A stretch of DNA of 64,000 nt, taken from contig CALEUG010000003.1 of NCBI GenBank assembly GCA_937920515.1, forward strand, positions 66,108 through 130,107, given 5' to 3'. Position 1 is the first letter of the stretch, and every line of letters starts with the position of its first letter. Shown piece by piece: positions 43,044-53,662 of the stretch. The notes under the pieces are model-generated. The model had not been told where the DNA came from, ran no database searches, and saw nothing but the letters and a program-made list of their open reading frames with translations. The DNA comes from an uncultured bacterium (GTDB lineage: Bacteria > Acidobacteriota > Aminicenantia > Aminicenantales > Saccharicenantaceae). Both the position numbers and the translations under genes were made by a program.

Positions 43044-45761
43044 TCAGAACATGTTGCCGATGGTCAGGAAAAACCGCGGCTTCCATCTATTGTCGGGTGG
43101 ATTCAGGTTCCAGCCGACATCAAATCTGACCGGGCCGAGCGGCGTGCGATAACGCAAGCCGAAGCCGGCAGCCTGGCTGAACTTCAGGAAGTTGAAATCC
43201 TGGATTTCCGGGAAGACCTGGCCCACATCATAAAAAATCGCGCCATAAAGATTTGGCAATTTTTTCAGCATCAGGAACCTGGCTTCCATGTTGAGCAGAA
43301 AAATGGCCCGGCCCCCGACCGGCAGGCCGGATTCCGGGTCCTTAGGGCCCAGCATTTCAAAGGACTCTCCCCGGAAAGAATTGCTGCCGCCGGCAAAAAA
43401 CCTTTCCGGTATGGGCACCGTTCCCGAGGCCAGCCCCAGGCGCAGTGTGGTGTGGAAGTTGACGCTGGCTGCCAGCGGGTAAAAATACTGATACTTGGCA
43501 AACATTTTCAGAAACTTGGATTCGGTCTCCAGCAGCGGATAGGCTCGTTCCAGGGCCAGGCTGAAAAAATAACCGCTGGAAGGATTGAAGGTGTCGTTCC
43601 TGCGGTCGCGGATGAAAGTAGCCGACCCGTAAGCAATGGAATAAGGCAACCTTTCCCTCTCCACCTCGGATTCGGCTATCTGCAGGTTGGTCAACTTGGT
43701 CCTCAGGGCTCCGGCCGCCAGCAGCAGTGAAAAACCGGCTGGCAGGTTTCTCATGGTCGACAGGGTCAGGCCCCGCCGTTCGTAACTGAAGCTGGTCCGG
43801 TCCTCCTTCTCCAGGTAGCCGCTGAAATAGGTTCTCATCCGCAGCCCCAGAAAATGAGGCTGCTGCCAGGTGGCCACCAGCCTTTTTTCCACCAGGCTGA
43901 GCTGGCCGACCAGGCTGACCTGGGAAGCATTCTTAAACAGGTTGTACCTGATATATTCGGCCGTGATTCTCGGTCTCAGGTCATTTTCCCAGAGGGCCAG
44001 AGACCGGGCCTCCTCCCTGGTCTCGATTCCCAGCCCGATTCCGGCAAAATTCTGTTCCCCTTCTCTTACCTGGATCGACAGGTTGAGGGAATTATCGGCC
44101 GCCGGCAGTTCTTCCAGCCTGACCTCGGAGAAAACCCCTATGCGCTCCAGTCCTCTCTTGGTTTCGAGCAGCCTGTTGTATTCAGCCCAGTCCCCTGGTC
44201 GCAACCGGACCTCACGCAGAATGGTGCTCCTGTGGGTCAGGTGATTACCGGTGATAAAAATGTTGTTGACTTTCAGCCGCTGGCCCTCGCTCACCCGGAT
44301 GACCAGGTCCAGGTTGTTGTCTCTGTCGGGAGAAGCTTCAACTTCCAGCTGGGTCCCCCTGAATCCCTTATTAAGATAGAGCTGATTTATCTTTTCCAGG
44401 TCTCTCTGCAGCTGGGGTTTGTAATAGGGTTGGCCGGGTCGGCTGTTCAGAACCTTGAAAATCTCGGCCGGTGGAACGGTCACCGCCCCCTGGATTTCCA
44501 GGCTGCGGATGAGTTGCCTCGGCCCTTCTTCTATAAAATAAACAGGCCTGGCCGTATTGTCCTTGCGGCTAAAATTCAGGGTCACCCGGGCCTGGGCGAA
44601 ACCATGTTCGGCGTAAAAAAGCCTGATCTTCTCGGGCAGGTCATAAACCTGCTGCCCATCAAGATACGGAAAGAATAGAAATTGTTCGCCAATGCCCAGG
44701 CCTTTCTTGACTTCCTTCTCGGTAAAACTTTCCACTCCCCTGAATTCCAGCCCTTTAATTTTAAGCCTCGGGCCCTGGTGAACTTCATATATGACCAGGA
44801 GTTCATTCTCCTGCCTCTGGAGGCGAGGTTTGACCGTGGCCAGCAGGTAGCCCTGCCTCCGTAGCTGTTTTAAGAGAAGGGCTTCGCCTTCGGACAGGGC
44901 CCACTCTTCAAAAACTTTCTGTTCCCAGACGGGCCAGACAATCTTCGGAGAGAGTTTGGTTCCAAGGAGCCTGATGGAAATCCTGGTTGAAGGGTTGAGG
45001 CCAATTACCAGGTCCACCATTCCCTTTTCCTGATTAACTTCTTCTCGCGCCAGTTTGACCTCGGCCCAGGTATATCCAAGTTTGTTAAAGGCATTTTTAA
45101 TTCTGGCCAGAGCACTTTCCAGTTTCCTGGGTACGTAATAATCACCGGGCTTAAGGCCGAACAGCTGCTGCAGGCGGGACAAGGGAATGATGTCAGGTCC
45201 TTCGAAAATTATCTGGCGGATGGTCAGGCGTCTCCAGCCGGGAAAACTGACCGAAACATCGGCCAGGTTCATTCCCTCAACCTTACTAATTTCCAGTCCA
45301 ATCCGGGGCGAGAAAAGGCCCTCATCCACCAGGATTTTTTCTATTTCAGGAATGGCTTTGTCTTTTAAATTCTCGGAAAGAATTCCGCCCTTTCTTAAGA
45401 ACGGCAGTTCCTCGTTGATTCGCTTTCTAAGACTGCGGGGACCGGAAATCCGCAGGTTACGGATAAAGGTATTCCTGGTCAGGGCAAAGGTCAGTTCTCC
45501 TGAAGGTTCCGGATTGTAGTAGACTTCGGCCCTGGAAAAAAGGCCGGTTCTCATCAACTGTTTCAGACCACGGTCAATCTGAAAATCAGAATAAGTCTGC
45601 CCGGGGGTGAGGTTCAGCAGATTACTAATGGCTGGCTCGGCCTCTTTCCCATCAACCAGTATTTGGATTTTTTCAACCGGCCGTCCGTTTTCAACCGGAT
45701 AAGCAGAAATAGCGACCAGCAACAACCAGATAAGAATCGCCGGCCGGATACTCATTCTCAT
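43044..45761 (-). CDS. Omp85 (BamA/TamA) outer-membrane assembly protein
   Basis: The 905-residue protein has a signal peptide (about 1-22), several POTRA repeats (about 27-570, e.g. IRQIIFEGPDIIPLSRLQQL and VNNIFITGNHLTHRSTILRE) and a C-terminal 16-strand barrel. The barrel has the loop-6-like FAGGSNSFRGES and the end GPVRFDVGWNLNPP. It lies four bases after a tamB homologue, so it is more likely the TamA partner or a combined BamA/TamA; which one cannot be told from the sequence alone. Confidence 0.9.
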   Translation of the reverse strand: MRMSIRPAILIWLLLVAISAYPVENGRPVEKIQILVDGKEAEPAISNLLNLTPGQTYSDFQIDRGLKQLMRTGLFSRAEVYYNPEPSGELTFALTRNTFIRNLRISGPRSLRKRINEELPFLRKGGILSENLKDKAIPEIEKILVDEGLFSPRIGLEISKVEGMNLADVSVSFPGWRRLTIRQIIFEGPDIIPLSRLQQLFGLKPGDYYVPRKLESALARIKNAFNKLGYTWAEVKLAREEVNQEKGMVDLVIGLNPSTRISIRLLGTKLSPKIVWPVWEQKVFEEWALSEGEALLLKQLRRQGYLLATVKPRLQRQENELLVIYEVHQGPRLKIKGLEFRGVESFTEKEVKKGLGIGEQFLFFPYLDGQQVYDLPEKIRLFYAEHGFAQARVTLNFSRKDNTARPVYFIEEGPRQLIRSLEIQGAVTVPPAEIFKVLNSRPGQPYYKPQLQRDLEKINQLYLNKGFRGTQLEVEASPDRDNNLDLVIRVSEGQRLKVNNIFITGNHLTHRSTILREVRLRPGDWAEYNRLLETKRGLERIGVFSEVRLEELPAADNSLNLSIQVREGEQNFAGIGLGIETREEARSLALWENDLRPRITAEYIRYNLFKNASQVSLVGQLSLVEKRLVATWQQPHFLGLRMRTYFSGYLEKEDRTSFSYERRGLTLSTMRNLPAGFSLLLAAGALRTKLTNLQIAESEVERERLPYSIAYGSATFIRDRRNDTFNPSSGYFFSLALERAYPLLETESKFLKMFAKYQYFYPLAASVNFHTTLRLGLASGTVPIPERFFAGGSNSFRGESFEMLGPKDPESGLPVGGRAIFLLNMEARFLMLKKLPNLYGAIFYDVGQVFPEIQDFNFLKFSQAAGFGLRYRTPLGPVRFDVGWNLNPPDNRWKPRFFLTIGNMF

Positions 45762-45765
45762 GACG

Positions 45766-48700
45766 CTAAAACCTTCTTCTCAGCTTGAGGTCCAGGCTAA
45801 CCCGTCCCAGCTCGTTTCGGATGGCCACCAGGGAAAGTCCCCCCGACAGCTCCCACTCCAGCCTGACTATTTCTTCCCTCTGGGTGGCCAGGTTGGTCGA
45901 ATAGACGATGAAAAAGTTCCTGGACAGGCGCTTGCCAACGGTCAACCTGGCCGTGATTTCGGAGGTTGAACCCATGAGAAAGGGGTCGAGACGGAAGCGA
46001 TCCAGGCTGAACAGGCTTTCCGATTTCCTGGCCAGCTGGTAGGAAATCATGGAGGCGGTGCTCATCTGGGTCGGGTCAAGAGAGTACCTTCGCTGGTAGG
46101 ACTCGCCCAGGGCCAGCAGGGACAGAATTTCCTCTTGCGGCAGGGGCGGCGAGGAAGAGAATTCGGGTTTCAGGCTGCTGGCCAGCCCGCTCAGACTGAA
46201 AATGACATGGTAATCCTTGACATAAGTTTCGCCCTGGAAATCGATATATGGGTCTATCATCAGAGGATTGAAGAAACTCAGGCGTCCCCGCAGGACCCGG
46301 AAATCACGGTCCTGAAAATAGACGGTGCCGGACAGCGCCTCGATCTCTCCTGTAATCACCGGGGCCCCGACCGTGCCGGTAATGGTCAGGTCCAGTCTGG
46401 CCCTTATCCGGCCCAGGGAGTTCTCCATCCAGACGTTGTCACTGGCCCTGAGCCGGAAATTCAGGTTGAGGTCATCTATCCAGCTTCCCCGCCCCCCGGC
46501 ATTGTAGGCCTGGGAAGAAAAAGATAGTTTTTCATACAGCTCTTTTTTCCACAGCGCTTCCCTGATCAGAAAATCTCCTTCCAGGACTGACCTGTTACCC
46601 TTTTTCAGGAACCTCATCTGGCCGTCGGCCAGCAACCGGGTGCGCTCAAACACCGAAAGCTCCATGCTCTGACCTGACATGCGAATTTCAGCCTCGCCCA
46701 GCCCTTTTTCTCCAAAGGACAGTTCGCCGGAACCCTGGACGGGACCTCCTCCCAGAAAGCCCTGGAAGGACCTGATGGAAACCTGGCCGTTCTTGACGAA
46801 GGCCAGCCCTGAGAAGCCGTTAAGGGCATGGGCAAAACCCGGGATCGGAATCAGGTTGCCCCGGAGCTCGAACGCGCCGTTCAGGTCGATTGAAGCAATC
46901 GGCCCCTGAAAGCTCAGAAGATAGTCAACGTTGCCGCTGGCTCCTTTCCAGGGAAGGAGCAAATCGAGGTTGGTCAGGCGACCCTTAACTTCGCCCGAAA
47001 GAAAGTCACGGTCAAAGGGGATGTCCAGCTTGAGCTCAAAATCGCTGTCACCTGGCAGCAACCTTCCCCTGAGTTCGACGCTGAGATTATTATCAAGAAA
47101 ATTCAAATGGTAATCGCCGGCTGCTTTCTGAGCCTTGATAAAAAATACACCGAACTTATCAACGGAAAATTTGCCGGCAGGCCGGTCCTGACCGAAAACG
47201 CCCTGACCTTTAAGGTTCAGGCTGATCCGCCCGGCAAAATCGGCCGAAAACGGCTTCAGGTCAACATCGGTAGCTTCGAGGTCAAAATCATAAGTGGCTG
47301 GAGCGTAACCGAGAGCCAGCCGGCCGTTCACCTTTCCGCCGTTAAGATTAAAGCCAAGCTCCGGAAAACTCAGCCCGCGGTCATTCCAGATAATCTTCCC
47401 GCCGACATTCCTGATGGGACTGCCCAGCAGAAGCATTTCCTCAGAAGCAAAGTCCCCCCGGAAATCCATCTGCCCGCCACCGGTCAGGTAAATAAAATTG
47501 CCGCTGACCTGGCCCCGGACGGGGAAAGTTACTTTCAGGTAAGACAGGACCGTTTCCACCAGGGCCCTCTCCAGGGCCAGTCTGGTTTCAGTGCGGCCTT
47601 CAGAAGTCATTATGTCTATCTGCCCCTCAAAGTTCTTATCCAGGACATAGACCTTACCTTCAACCTCTCGCCCCTTAACCGCAACCTGGCCCCTGGCCGT
47701 GGTTACCTGGAAACGCTCGAAGCCGGCCGGAGAAAGGGAAAATCCAAAATTCAGCCGGGGGCGGTGGTAGTCTCCCTTTATTTCAATCTCGGCCCGTCCG
47801 GCTCCCCTTATTTCGGGGAAATCAAACTCCGTCCGCAATAGCTTTTCGGTAAACTGCCGGGCTTCGCGGACATCACTGACCTGACCGGTGATTTCCAGGT
47901 CCAGAAGCTTATCAATGACCACGCGGCCTTCCACGTTAAGACGGCCAAAAGAAGTTTGCAGGTCTCTGGCCTGGATTTTCAGGTCTTTGTTCTTAAGATG
48001 CAGGTTCACTTCAACCAGCCCGTTCAGCCTGTATCTGTCCCGAACCTCGACTTCATTCATCACGTCGCGGAATTCAGCCGTTGCCTGCAGTTCTCCCTGG
48101 CTCAGGCTGAACCTGCCCCAGGCCGGCGATTCGACCGGCCAGGGAACCGAGGCATATTTCATGATCGGGTCAAGATGAAAACCGGACATCTGTCCATCTA
48201 TTCTACCGCCGCCGTAAGTAATGATGACATTCTCCGCCGGCCGGCCATTCTTCTTCACCTCGGCCAGGATCTTACCTCCCCGGCCATTCTCAACCACCAC
48301 CTGGCCTTCAACCGACCCCATATCCACCTGGTTGAGTCGAAAATCCCTGGTCAGGTAATCGGTCCTGACCACCAGCGGACCACCCTCGTTGGAGATGGTC
48401 ACCTCGCCCGAAGTTTTGCCGGCCCATTCAAACGGAAGGTCAAGAGCACTCATGATAAAGCTGGTGTCAAGGTTATAGACCGCCCTCAGGTCAACCCTGG
48501 TTTTTTCCAGGAGAGCAATCCTTCCTTCCAGCCGCACAGCGGAATTTTCTCCCTGAACTATCAGCCGGCCGATGTTTATGGTCCTTCCCCGGCTGGTCAC
48601 CATGGTTTCCAGTTCGCCCTCCAGGGCTTCGGGAGAATCATAGGGCCTTATCCTGGACTTTCCGGCCCTGAGCAAAAGGGTCAGCCGGTTGGCCTCCAGC

Positions 48701-49161
48701 CGGAAAAAAGCCGAAACCCCGGATAGTTCATAACTCCCCTGCTTGAGTTCGAAAGAAAAATGCCCTTCATTTACATAGCCGCCTTCGATAACCAGGGGCA
48801 GGTCGAGGGACAGCCGCTTCTGGCCTCCACCTGCTTTCTCGCTCTTGCCGTCATAAAAGAGCTCCGGGCGGTGGACTTCCACGGTCACCGGCTTTTCCTT
48901 TGTAAAGAGCGACAGCAACGGCAGCGAGACCTTCAGGTTCTCCACGGAGAACCCGGGGTTATCAGTCTTTGATTTCAGGTTCTTTATAACCAGCGAAGGA
49001 GGCAGGTAATTGAGCTTTAATTCGCCCACCTCGAAGCTCCGGTCCAGCCGGCGCCCGAGTTGTTTCAGGAAAAGGCTCTTGGCAAAGGACAGGGCTATGT
49101 AGAGAAAGGCAACCACCACCAGGATGGCCACCAGGCCTTTCCGCTTTTTCAAGAAGCCCAT
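45766..49161 (-). CDS. tamB: TamB-family translocation/assembly protein (DUF490)
   Basis: The 1131 residues start with a single membrane anchor (about 10-27, LVAILVVVAFLYIALSFA). An AsmA-like start follows (RRLDRSFEVGELKLNYLPPS), then long beta-rich repeats. The conserved TamB C-terminus has GTVYFQDRDFRVLRGRLSFF, SLLALGESYQ and FFIVYSTNLATQREEIVRLE. TamB spans the periplasm and is linked to phospholipid transport and outer-membrane protein insertion. It sits directly ahead of the Omp85 gene in the same direction, the classic pair (here in order tamB-tamA). Confidence 0.92.
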   Translation of the reverse strand: MGFLKKRKGLVAILVVVAFLYIALSFAKSLFLKQLGRRLDRSFEVGELKLNYLPPSLVIKNLKSKTDNPGFSVENLKVSLPLLSLFTKEKPVTVEVHRPELFYDGKSEKAGGGQKRLSLDLPLVIEGGYVNEGHFSFELKQGSYELSGVSAFFRLEANRLTLLLRAGKSRIRPYDSPEALEGELETMVTSRGRTINIGRLIVQGENSAVRLEGRIALLEKTRVDLRAVYNLDTSFIMSALDLPFEWAGKTSGEVTISNEGGPLVVRTDYLTRDFRLNQVDMGSVEGQVVVENGRGGKILAEVKKNGRPAENVIITYGGGRIDGQMSGFHLDPIMKYASVPWPVESPAWGRFSLSQGELQATAEFRDVMNEVEVRDRYRLNGLVEVNLHLKNKDLKIQARDLQTSFGRLNVEGRVVIDKLLDLEITGQVSDVREARQFTEKLLRTEFDFPEIRGAGRAEIEIKGDYHRPRLNFGFSLSPAGFERFQVTTARGQVAVKGREVEGKVYVLDKNFEGQIDIMTSEGRTETRLALERALVETVLSYLKVTFPVRGQVSGNFIYLTGGGQMDFRGDFASEEMLLLGSPIRNVGGKIIWNDRGLSFPELGFNLNGGKVNGRLALGYAPATYDFDLEATDVDLKPFSADFAGRISLNLKGQGVFGQDRPAGKFSVDKFGVFFIKAQKAAGDYHLNFLDNNLSVELRGRLLPGDSDFELKLDIPFDRDFLSGEVKGRLTNLDLLLPWKGASGNVDYLLSFQGPIASIDLNGAFELRGNLIPIPGFAHALNGFSGLAFVKNGQVSIRSFQGFLGGGPVQGSGELSFGEKGLGEAEIRMSGQSMELSVFERTRLLADGQMRFLKKGNRSVLEGDFLIREALWKKELYEKLSFSSQAYNAGGRGSWIDDLNLNFRLRASDNVWMENSLGRIRARLDLTITGTVGAPVITGEIEALSGTVYFQDRDFRVLRGRLSFFNPLMIDPYIDFQGETYVKDYHVIFSLSGLASSLKPEFSSSPPLPQEEILSLLALGESYQRRYSLDPTQMSTASMISYQLARKSESLFSLDRFRLDPFLMGSTSEITARLTVGKRLSRNFFIVYSTNLATQREEIVRLEWELSGGLSLVAIRNELGRVSLDLKLRRRF

Positions 49162-49191
49162 TAATTAAAACTCAATTCCAATTTATTCAGG

Positions 49192-49839
49192 CTATTTGCC
49201 GGCGACCTTTTTCCAGTCCTGGAGAAACCTGTCGATGCCGATATCGGTCAGGGGATGCTTGGCCAGTTTTTCCATGACCGAATAGGGCACGGTGGCAATG
49301 TGGGCCCCGAGCAAAGCCGCCTCCACCACATGCCCGGGATGGCGGACGCTGGCCACGATGACCTCGGTCTCGAAGCTGTAATTTTCATATATGGTCAATA
49401 TCTGTTCCACCAGCTCCATCCCGTGATGAGATATATCGTCCAGCCGCCCGATGAAAGGGCTGACAAAGGCCGCCCCGGCCTTGGCCGCCAGCAGAGCCTG
49501 CGAGGGAGAGAAAACCAGGGTCATGTTGACCTTGATGCCTTCGGCCGACAGAACCCTGGTGGCCTTGAGTCCTTCCAGGTTGACCGGAATCTTGACAGCA
49601 ATGTTGGGAGCCAGCCCGTTAAGCTTTCGAGCCTCGGGGACTATCTCCTCGGCCCGGGTGGAAACGCACTCGACGCTCACCGGCCCGGAGACCAGGTCGC
49701 AGATTTCCTTGACCAGTTTTTCGAAAGGCACGTTTTCCCTGGAACATAGAGTGGGGTTGGTGGTGACACCATCCAGAATACCCCAGCTGGCCACTTCTCT
49801 GATTTCCTGCAGGTTGGCTGTGTCCAGAAATAGTTTCAT
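49192..49839 (-). CDS. Fructose-6-phosphate aldolase/small transaldolase
   Basis: The 215-residue class I aldolase opens [20 protein letters not shown], with VTTNPTL next. The Schiff-base lysine is K83 ([16 protein letters not shown]), and [11 protein letters not shown] and ASVRHPGHV follow. Proteins of this size are the TalC/Fsa group; many act as transaldolase in the pentose phosphate pathway, others as fructose-6-phosphate aldolase. It starts one base before the stop of the upstream FAH-family gene. Confidence 0.93.
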   Translation of the reverse strand: MKLFLDTANLQEIREVASWGILDGVTTNPTLCSRENVPFEKLVKEICDLVSGPVSVECVSTRAEEIVPEARKLNGLAPNIAVKIPVNLEGLKATRVLSAEGIKVNMTLVFSPSQALLAAKAGAAFVSPFIGRLDDISHHGMELVEQILTIYENYSFETEVIVASVRHPGHVVEAALLGAHIATVPYSVMEKLAKHPLTDIGIDRFLQDWKKVAGK

Positions 49840-49840
49840 C

Positions 49841-50614
49841 CTACCTCCTTGTTTCTATTTTTTTAACCTGATTGGATAGTGTTCCGATGCCTTCAATCTG
49901 CACCTCCACCCGGTCGCCCGGCTGCATCGGGCCGACGCCGGCCGGCGTTCCGGTGGCAATGATGTCTCCCGGTTCCAGGGTCATTATTCTCGATATGTAC
50001 CTGATCAGAAAAGGAACGGGGAAAATCATGTTCCTGGTGCTGGCCGCCTGCACCAGCTTCCCGTTAAGAAAGGTCTTGAGCTGGACAGCTCCGGGGTCGA
50101 GGTCGGTGGCCAGGCAGGGCCCCACGGCCGCAAAGGTATCAAAAGACTTGGCCCGGGTGAACTGCACATCTTTCATCTGCAGGTCCCGGGCGGTTATGTC
50201 ATTGAAGCAGGTATAACCCAGCACGTACTCCTGCCAGGGAGCCTCCTCCGGCAGCTGACTGGCCCTCTTTTTGATAATTACGGCCAGCTCGCCCTCATAA
50301 TCCACCCGTTGTGACACCTCGGGGTAGATGATGGCCTGCAGCGGCCCGATGACGGCGCTGGGCGGTTTAAGAAAAAGCAGCGGTTCGGCCGGCACCGGGT
50401 TGCCCAGTTCCCCGGCATGTTCGCGGTAATTCCGGCCGACGCAGACTATCTTGGATGGAATGATCGGGGGCAGCAGGGTTACCTCCGAGATGGGAATGGG
50501 ACTATCCTGGATCTTATAATTCCTGAAAATGGAGCCCCTGATCGGGAAAAGAACATCTTCTTTCAACAACCCGTAGAGTATTTTCTTTCGATAGCGAAAA
50601 CGATAAATTTTCAT
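49841..50614 (-). CDS. Fumarylacetoacetate hydrolase (FAH) family protein
   Basis: The 257 residues have the FAH fold. A small N-terminal part comes first, then [17 protein letters not shown] and [11 protein letters not shown]. The metal-binding glutamates lie in [13 protein letters not shown], and [27 protein letters not shown] and [20 protein letters not shown] follow. Close relatives act as acylpyruvate hydrolases, oxaloacetate decarboxylases or aromatic-breakdown hydratases/isomerases; substrate not readable. It is tightly packed between the FN3 lipoprotein and the transaldolase. Confidence 0.92.
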   Translation of the reverse strand: MKIYRFRYRKKILYGLLKEDVLFPIRGSIFRNYKIQDSPIPISEVTLLPPIIPSKIVCVGRNYREHAGELGNPVPAEPLLFLKPPSAVIGPLQAIIYPEVSQRVDYEGELAVIIKKRASQLPEEAPWQEYVLGYTCFNDITARDLQMKDVQFTRAKSFDTFAAVGPCLATDLDPGAVQLKTFLNGKLVQAASTRNMIFPVPFLIRYISRIMTLEPGDIIATGTPAGVGPMQPGDRVEVQIEGIGTLSNQVKKIETRR

Positions 50615-50617
50615 CTT

Positions 50618-51676
50618 TCAGGTCTTTACCTTTACTCTGGCCGCCGGGCTTTCGTTCCCGGCATTATCCACCGCGCATATAGAATAAACATAGCCGGTAT
50701 TCTTTTCAACCGAGCGGTCCAGAAAAACGGGGACGGCCAGGTTCTCCGGAGTCAGCAGGACGGGAGGCTCTTCGCCGCCCGCTCCCTCCTTTGATCGGTA
50801 GACCCGGTAACCGGCCAGGTCCCTTTCAGGGTTTGGCAGCCAGGAGATGGTCACCCCGTCCACCCCGCTCAGAGCCCTGACCTCGGCCGGAGCGGCCGGC
50901 GGGAAAACATCCACCGCCCTGACCTCGAGGATTTCCGAATCGTCGCCCTCCCTGTATTCCCCGGACCGGGAGACCACGCTCCTGACCAGGTAACGATAGG
51001 TAAGCCCGAAGGAAAAGTTCAAATCTTCAAACCGTGGCCGGGTCAGGGGCTGACTATTCAGGAGCCTGAATTCACCGGCCTCGTCCCGGTAAAGGTTATA
51101 AAATACCTCCCCGGCCAGGGGTTGACCGTCCAGGCCGGTTGCTGGTGGTTCCCAGCTCAGGCTTATCTGGTATTCCTTGACCTCGGCCCTCAGGCCCGAA
51201 GGTGGAAGCGGCAAGACCTCCAGACGGACTGAAACCAGGTTGGAAATTTCCGACCAGCCCCCCTTCCTGGCTTTTGTCCGCAGGCCGAACAGATAACTTC
51301 TCCCGGTTACCTTTTCCATCTCAGGCCAGAGAACCGCCCGGTTCAGGCCGGCTTCCAGCCGGCCCAGTTCTCGTTCGGCCAGCGGCCGGGAATATTTCAT
51401 AAAGGAATCAGACGCTTTCTTTTCGGAAAGGCCCTCGCCCTTTATTTCCATCACTCTTATTTCAACCGATGACAGATCCAGCGGTGCCCCGCTCAGGTAG
51501 GAAACGGGTGCCGTCCAGGTGAAAATCAGGCGCTGGCCCTGCTGAACCGCCCTGAAATCCGAAACAGCCTGCGGCACCCGGGGCACCGGTTCCTGGAGCT
51601 GTCCCTTCCGGCCACACCCGGAATTGAAGAAGGCTAAAAGGAGGACGACAATTACAGGAACATTTTTCTTCATCAC
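50618..51676 (-). CDS. Fibronectin type III lipoprotein
   Basis: This 352-residue protein has a lipoprotein signal ([18 protein letters not shown], cysteine about residue 21). It has at least three FN3-like beta-sandwich modules: about 35-150 ([20 protein letters not shown]), 155-250 ([20 protein letters not shown]) and 260-352 ([20 protein letters not shown], ending [20 protein letters not shown]). Such proteins are thought to bind polysaccharide or protein at the surface. Its ATG overlaps the hslU stop (ATGA). A link to the protease is not obvious. Confidence 0.85.
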   Translation of the reverse strand: MMKKNVPVIVVLLLAFFNSGCGRKGQLQEPVPRVPQAVSDFRAVQQGQRLIFTWTAPVSYLSGAPLDLSSVEIRVMEIKGEGLSEKKASDSFMKYSRPLAERELGRLEAGLNRAVLWPEMEKVTGRSYLFGLRTKARKGGWSEISNLVSVRLEVLPLPPSGLRAEVKEYQISLSWEPPATGLDGQPLAGEVFYNLYRDEAGEFRLLNSQPLTRPRFEDLNFSFGLTYRYLVRSVVSRSGEYREGDDSEILEVRAVDVFPPAAPAEVRALSGVDGVTISWLPNPERDLAGYRVYRSKEGAGGEEPPVLLTPENLAVPVFLDRSVEKNTGYVYSICAVDNAGNESPAARVKVKT

Positions 51677-53085
51677 AGGATGAATTTTCTGAGGTCCTGG
51701 TCTTTCAGGATTTCGCTGAGCTGCTTCTGGACGTATTCCCTGGTAATCACAATTTTCCGGTCAACCAGGTTGGGCGCCTCAAAAGAAATTTCCTCCATCA
51801 CTTTTTCCATCACGGTGTGCAGTCGCCTGGCTCCGATGTTCTCGGCTTCCTGGTTGACCTTTTCGGCGATGGCCGCGATTTCATCGATGGCTTCCGGGGT
51901 AAATTCCACCTCCACTCCCTCGGTGGCCAGCAGGGCCTTGTATTGCTTGATCAGGGCATTTTCGGTCTCGGTCAGAATGCGGACAAAATCTTCCCTGGTG
52001 AGGGGAGATAGTTCAACCCTGATCGGAAAACGTCCCTGCAGTTCCGGAATCAAGTCGGAGGGTTTGGTCACGTGGAAGGCCCCGGCCGCAATGAACAGGA
52101 TATGGTCGGTCTTAACCAGCCCGAAGCGGGTGTTGACCGTGGTTCCTTCAATGATCGGCAGCAGGTCTCTCTGCACCCCTTCCCGGCTGACGTCGGGGCC
52201 GACTCCCGATTCCCGGCCGGCCACCTTGTCCAGCTCGTCCAGGAAAATTATTCCTGACTGTTCAACCCTTTCTATGGCCAGACGGGAGACCTGGTCCATG
52301 TCCACCAGCCTTTTTTCTTCATCTTCCAGCAGGATTTCCCTGGCTTCTTTAATCTTGACCCGCCGCTTTTTGGTCTTGCCGCCGAACATGCCGGGCAGGA
52401 TTTCCTGGATCTGTATCCCGATCTCCTCAAACCCGTTGCTGCTGATAAACTCAAAGGGCGGGGCCGGTTTTTCCTTGACTTCAATTTCCACCATCCGCTC
52501 ATCGAGCTGGCCGGCGCGGAGCTGGCGCCGCAAGCGTTCCCTGGTCCTGAGCATTTCTTTCTGTTCCTCGTCTACAGCCGCGGGCTCTTTTCTGCGGTTG
52601 GCCAGCGAGCGGCCGGGTAGAAGCATATCCAGGAGTTTTTCCTCGACGTTGGCCAGGGCTTTGGCCTCGATTTCCTTTATCTTTTCCTGCTTGACCATGT
52701 CGACCGCAATCCGCACCAGGTCGCGGATCATCGATTCCACGTCGCGGCCGACGTAGCCGACCTCGGTGAAGCGGCTGGCTTCAATCTTGAGAAATGGAGA
52801 CGAAGTCAGCTTGGCCAGCCGGCGGGAAATTTCGGTCTTGCCAACGCCGGTCGGTCCGATCATGAGGATATTCTTGGGGGCAATTTCATCCCCCAGCTCT
52901 GGTGGAAGTTTCCGGCGACGAAAACGGTTGCGCAGGGCGATGGCCACCGCCTTCTTGGCGGCTTTCTGGCCGATTATGTACTTATCCAGCTCGGCCACGA
53001 TCTGCTGGGGAGTAAGCTCCCCTTCCTGCTCGCCGAAAACCAGCTTGTTTTCGCTTATTACTTTTCCTTCCAGTTCTATGGCCAT
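51673..53085 (-). CDS. hslU: HslU ATPase subunit of the HslUV protease
   Basis: The 470-residue AAA+ unfoldase has [17 protein letters not shown], Walker A GPTGVGKT (77-84), the pore-region [20 protein letters not shown], and Walker [12 protein letters not shown]. The conserved C-terminal tail ([15 protein letters not shown]) docks into HslV. The family's insertion I domain (about 135-240) is present. It unfolds proteins and feeds them to HslV. The gene directly abuts hslV. Confidence 0.97.
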   Translation of the reverse strand: MAIELEGKVISENKLVFGEQEGELTPQQIVAELDKYIIGQKAAKKAVAIALRNRFRRRKLPPELGDEIAPKNILMIGPTGVGKTEISRRLAKLTSSPFLKIEASRFTEVGYVGRDVESMIRDLVRIAVDMVKQEKIKEIEAKALANVEEKLLDMLLPGRSLANRRKEPAAVDEEQKEMLRTRERLRRQLRAGQLDERMVEIEVKEKPAPPFEFISSNGFEEIGIQIQEILPGMFGGKTKKRRVKIKEAREILLEDEEKRLVDMDQVSRLAIERVEQSGIIFLDELDKVAGRESGVGPDVSREGVQRDLLPIIEGTTVNTRFGLVKTDHILFIAAGAFHVTKPSDLIPELQGRFPIRVELSPLTREDFVRILTETENALIKQYKALLATEGVEVEFTPEAIDEIAAIAEKVNQEAENIGARRLHTVMEKVMEEISFEAPNLVDRKIVITREYVQKQLSEILKDQDLRKFIL

Positions 53086-53612
53086 CAGATTTCCTCTACC
53101 GTAAAATTATCGTTGGTGTAAACGCAGATTTCAGAAGCAATGCGCAGCGCTTCCAGGGCTATCTCTCTGGCCGAAAGGTCAGTGTGCTTTACCAGGGCCC
53201 GGGCCGCGGCCAGGGCGTAAGGACCGCCCGAACCCACCGCCGTCAGCCCGTCGTCGGGCTCAACCACATCACCTGTCCCGGAAATGAGAAAGGTATTGCT
53301 GGCATCGGCCACGATCAACAGGGCATCGAGCTGGCGCAGCGACTTGTCCAGGCGCCAGTCCTTGGCCAGCTCTATGGCCGCGCGGGACAGGTTGCCGCGG
53401 TATTCTTCAAGCTTGGCTTCAAACCGCGAAAACAGGGCAAAAGCGTCGGAAGTGGCCCCGGCAAAGCCGGCCAGGACCTGGCCTTTATAGAGTCGCCTGA
53501 CCTTCTGGGCCGTGCTCTTGAGGACCGTCTGGCCCATGGTCACCTGGCCATCTCCGGCCATGACCACCTGGCCTTTATGCCTTACACAGAGAACCGTGGT
53601 TGACTTAATCAT
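53085..53612 (-). CDS. hslV: HslV peptidase subunit of the HslUV protease
   Basis: The ATG at 53612 has AAGGTG at the right distance, giving 175 residues that begin [21 protein letters not shown] longer reading to 53642 lacks support. The TT pair is the site of the N-terminal threonine nucleophile, so a short MIKS propeptide would be removed. [13 protein letters not shown] and [20 protein letters not shown] match the family. HslV forms a two-ring dodecamer. The promoter at 53634-53662 drives this gene and probably a long run down to fabD. Confidence 0.96.
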   Translation of the reverse strand: MIKSTTVLCVRHKGQVVMAGDGQVTMGQTVLKSTAQKVRRLYKGQVLAGFAGATSDAFALFSRFEAKLEEYRGNLSRAAIELAKDWRLDKSLRQLDALLIVADASNTFLISGTGDVVEPDDGLTAVGSGGPYALAAARALVKHTDLSAREIALEALRIASEICVYTNDNFTVEEI

Positions 53613-53633
53613 CGGTTTCACCTTCTTTTTTTG

Positions 53634-53662
53634 ATTATACAATAAAACATCCCCGCTGGTAA
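53634..53662 (-). promoter_or_regulatory. Promoter of the hslVU run
   Basis: On the minus strand TTACCA (53657-53662), 17 bases, then a perfect TATAAT (53634-53639). The start would fall about 15 bases before the hslV ATG. The shape is sigma70-like; no clear heat-shock sigma32 pattern is seen. Confidence 0.6.

Noticed and set aside
43854-44678. 274-codon plus-strand frame opposite the Omp85 gene
   Set aside because: Antisense shadow; composition (Gln/Leu/Gly-rich) is that of a reversed coding frame.
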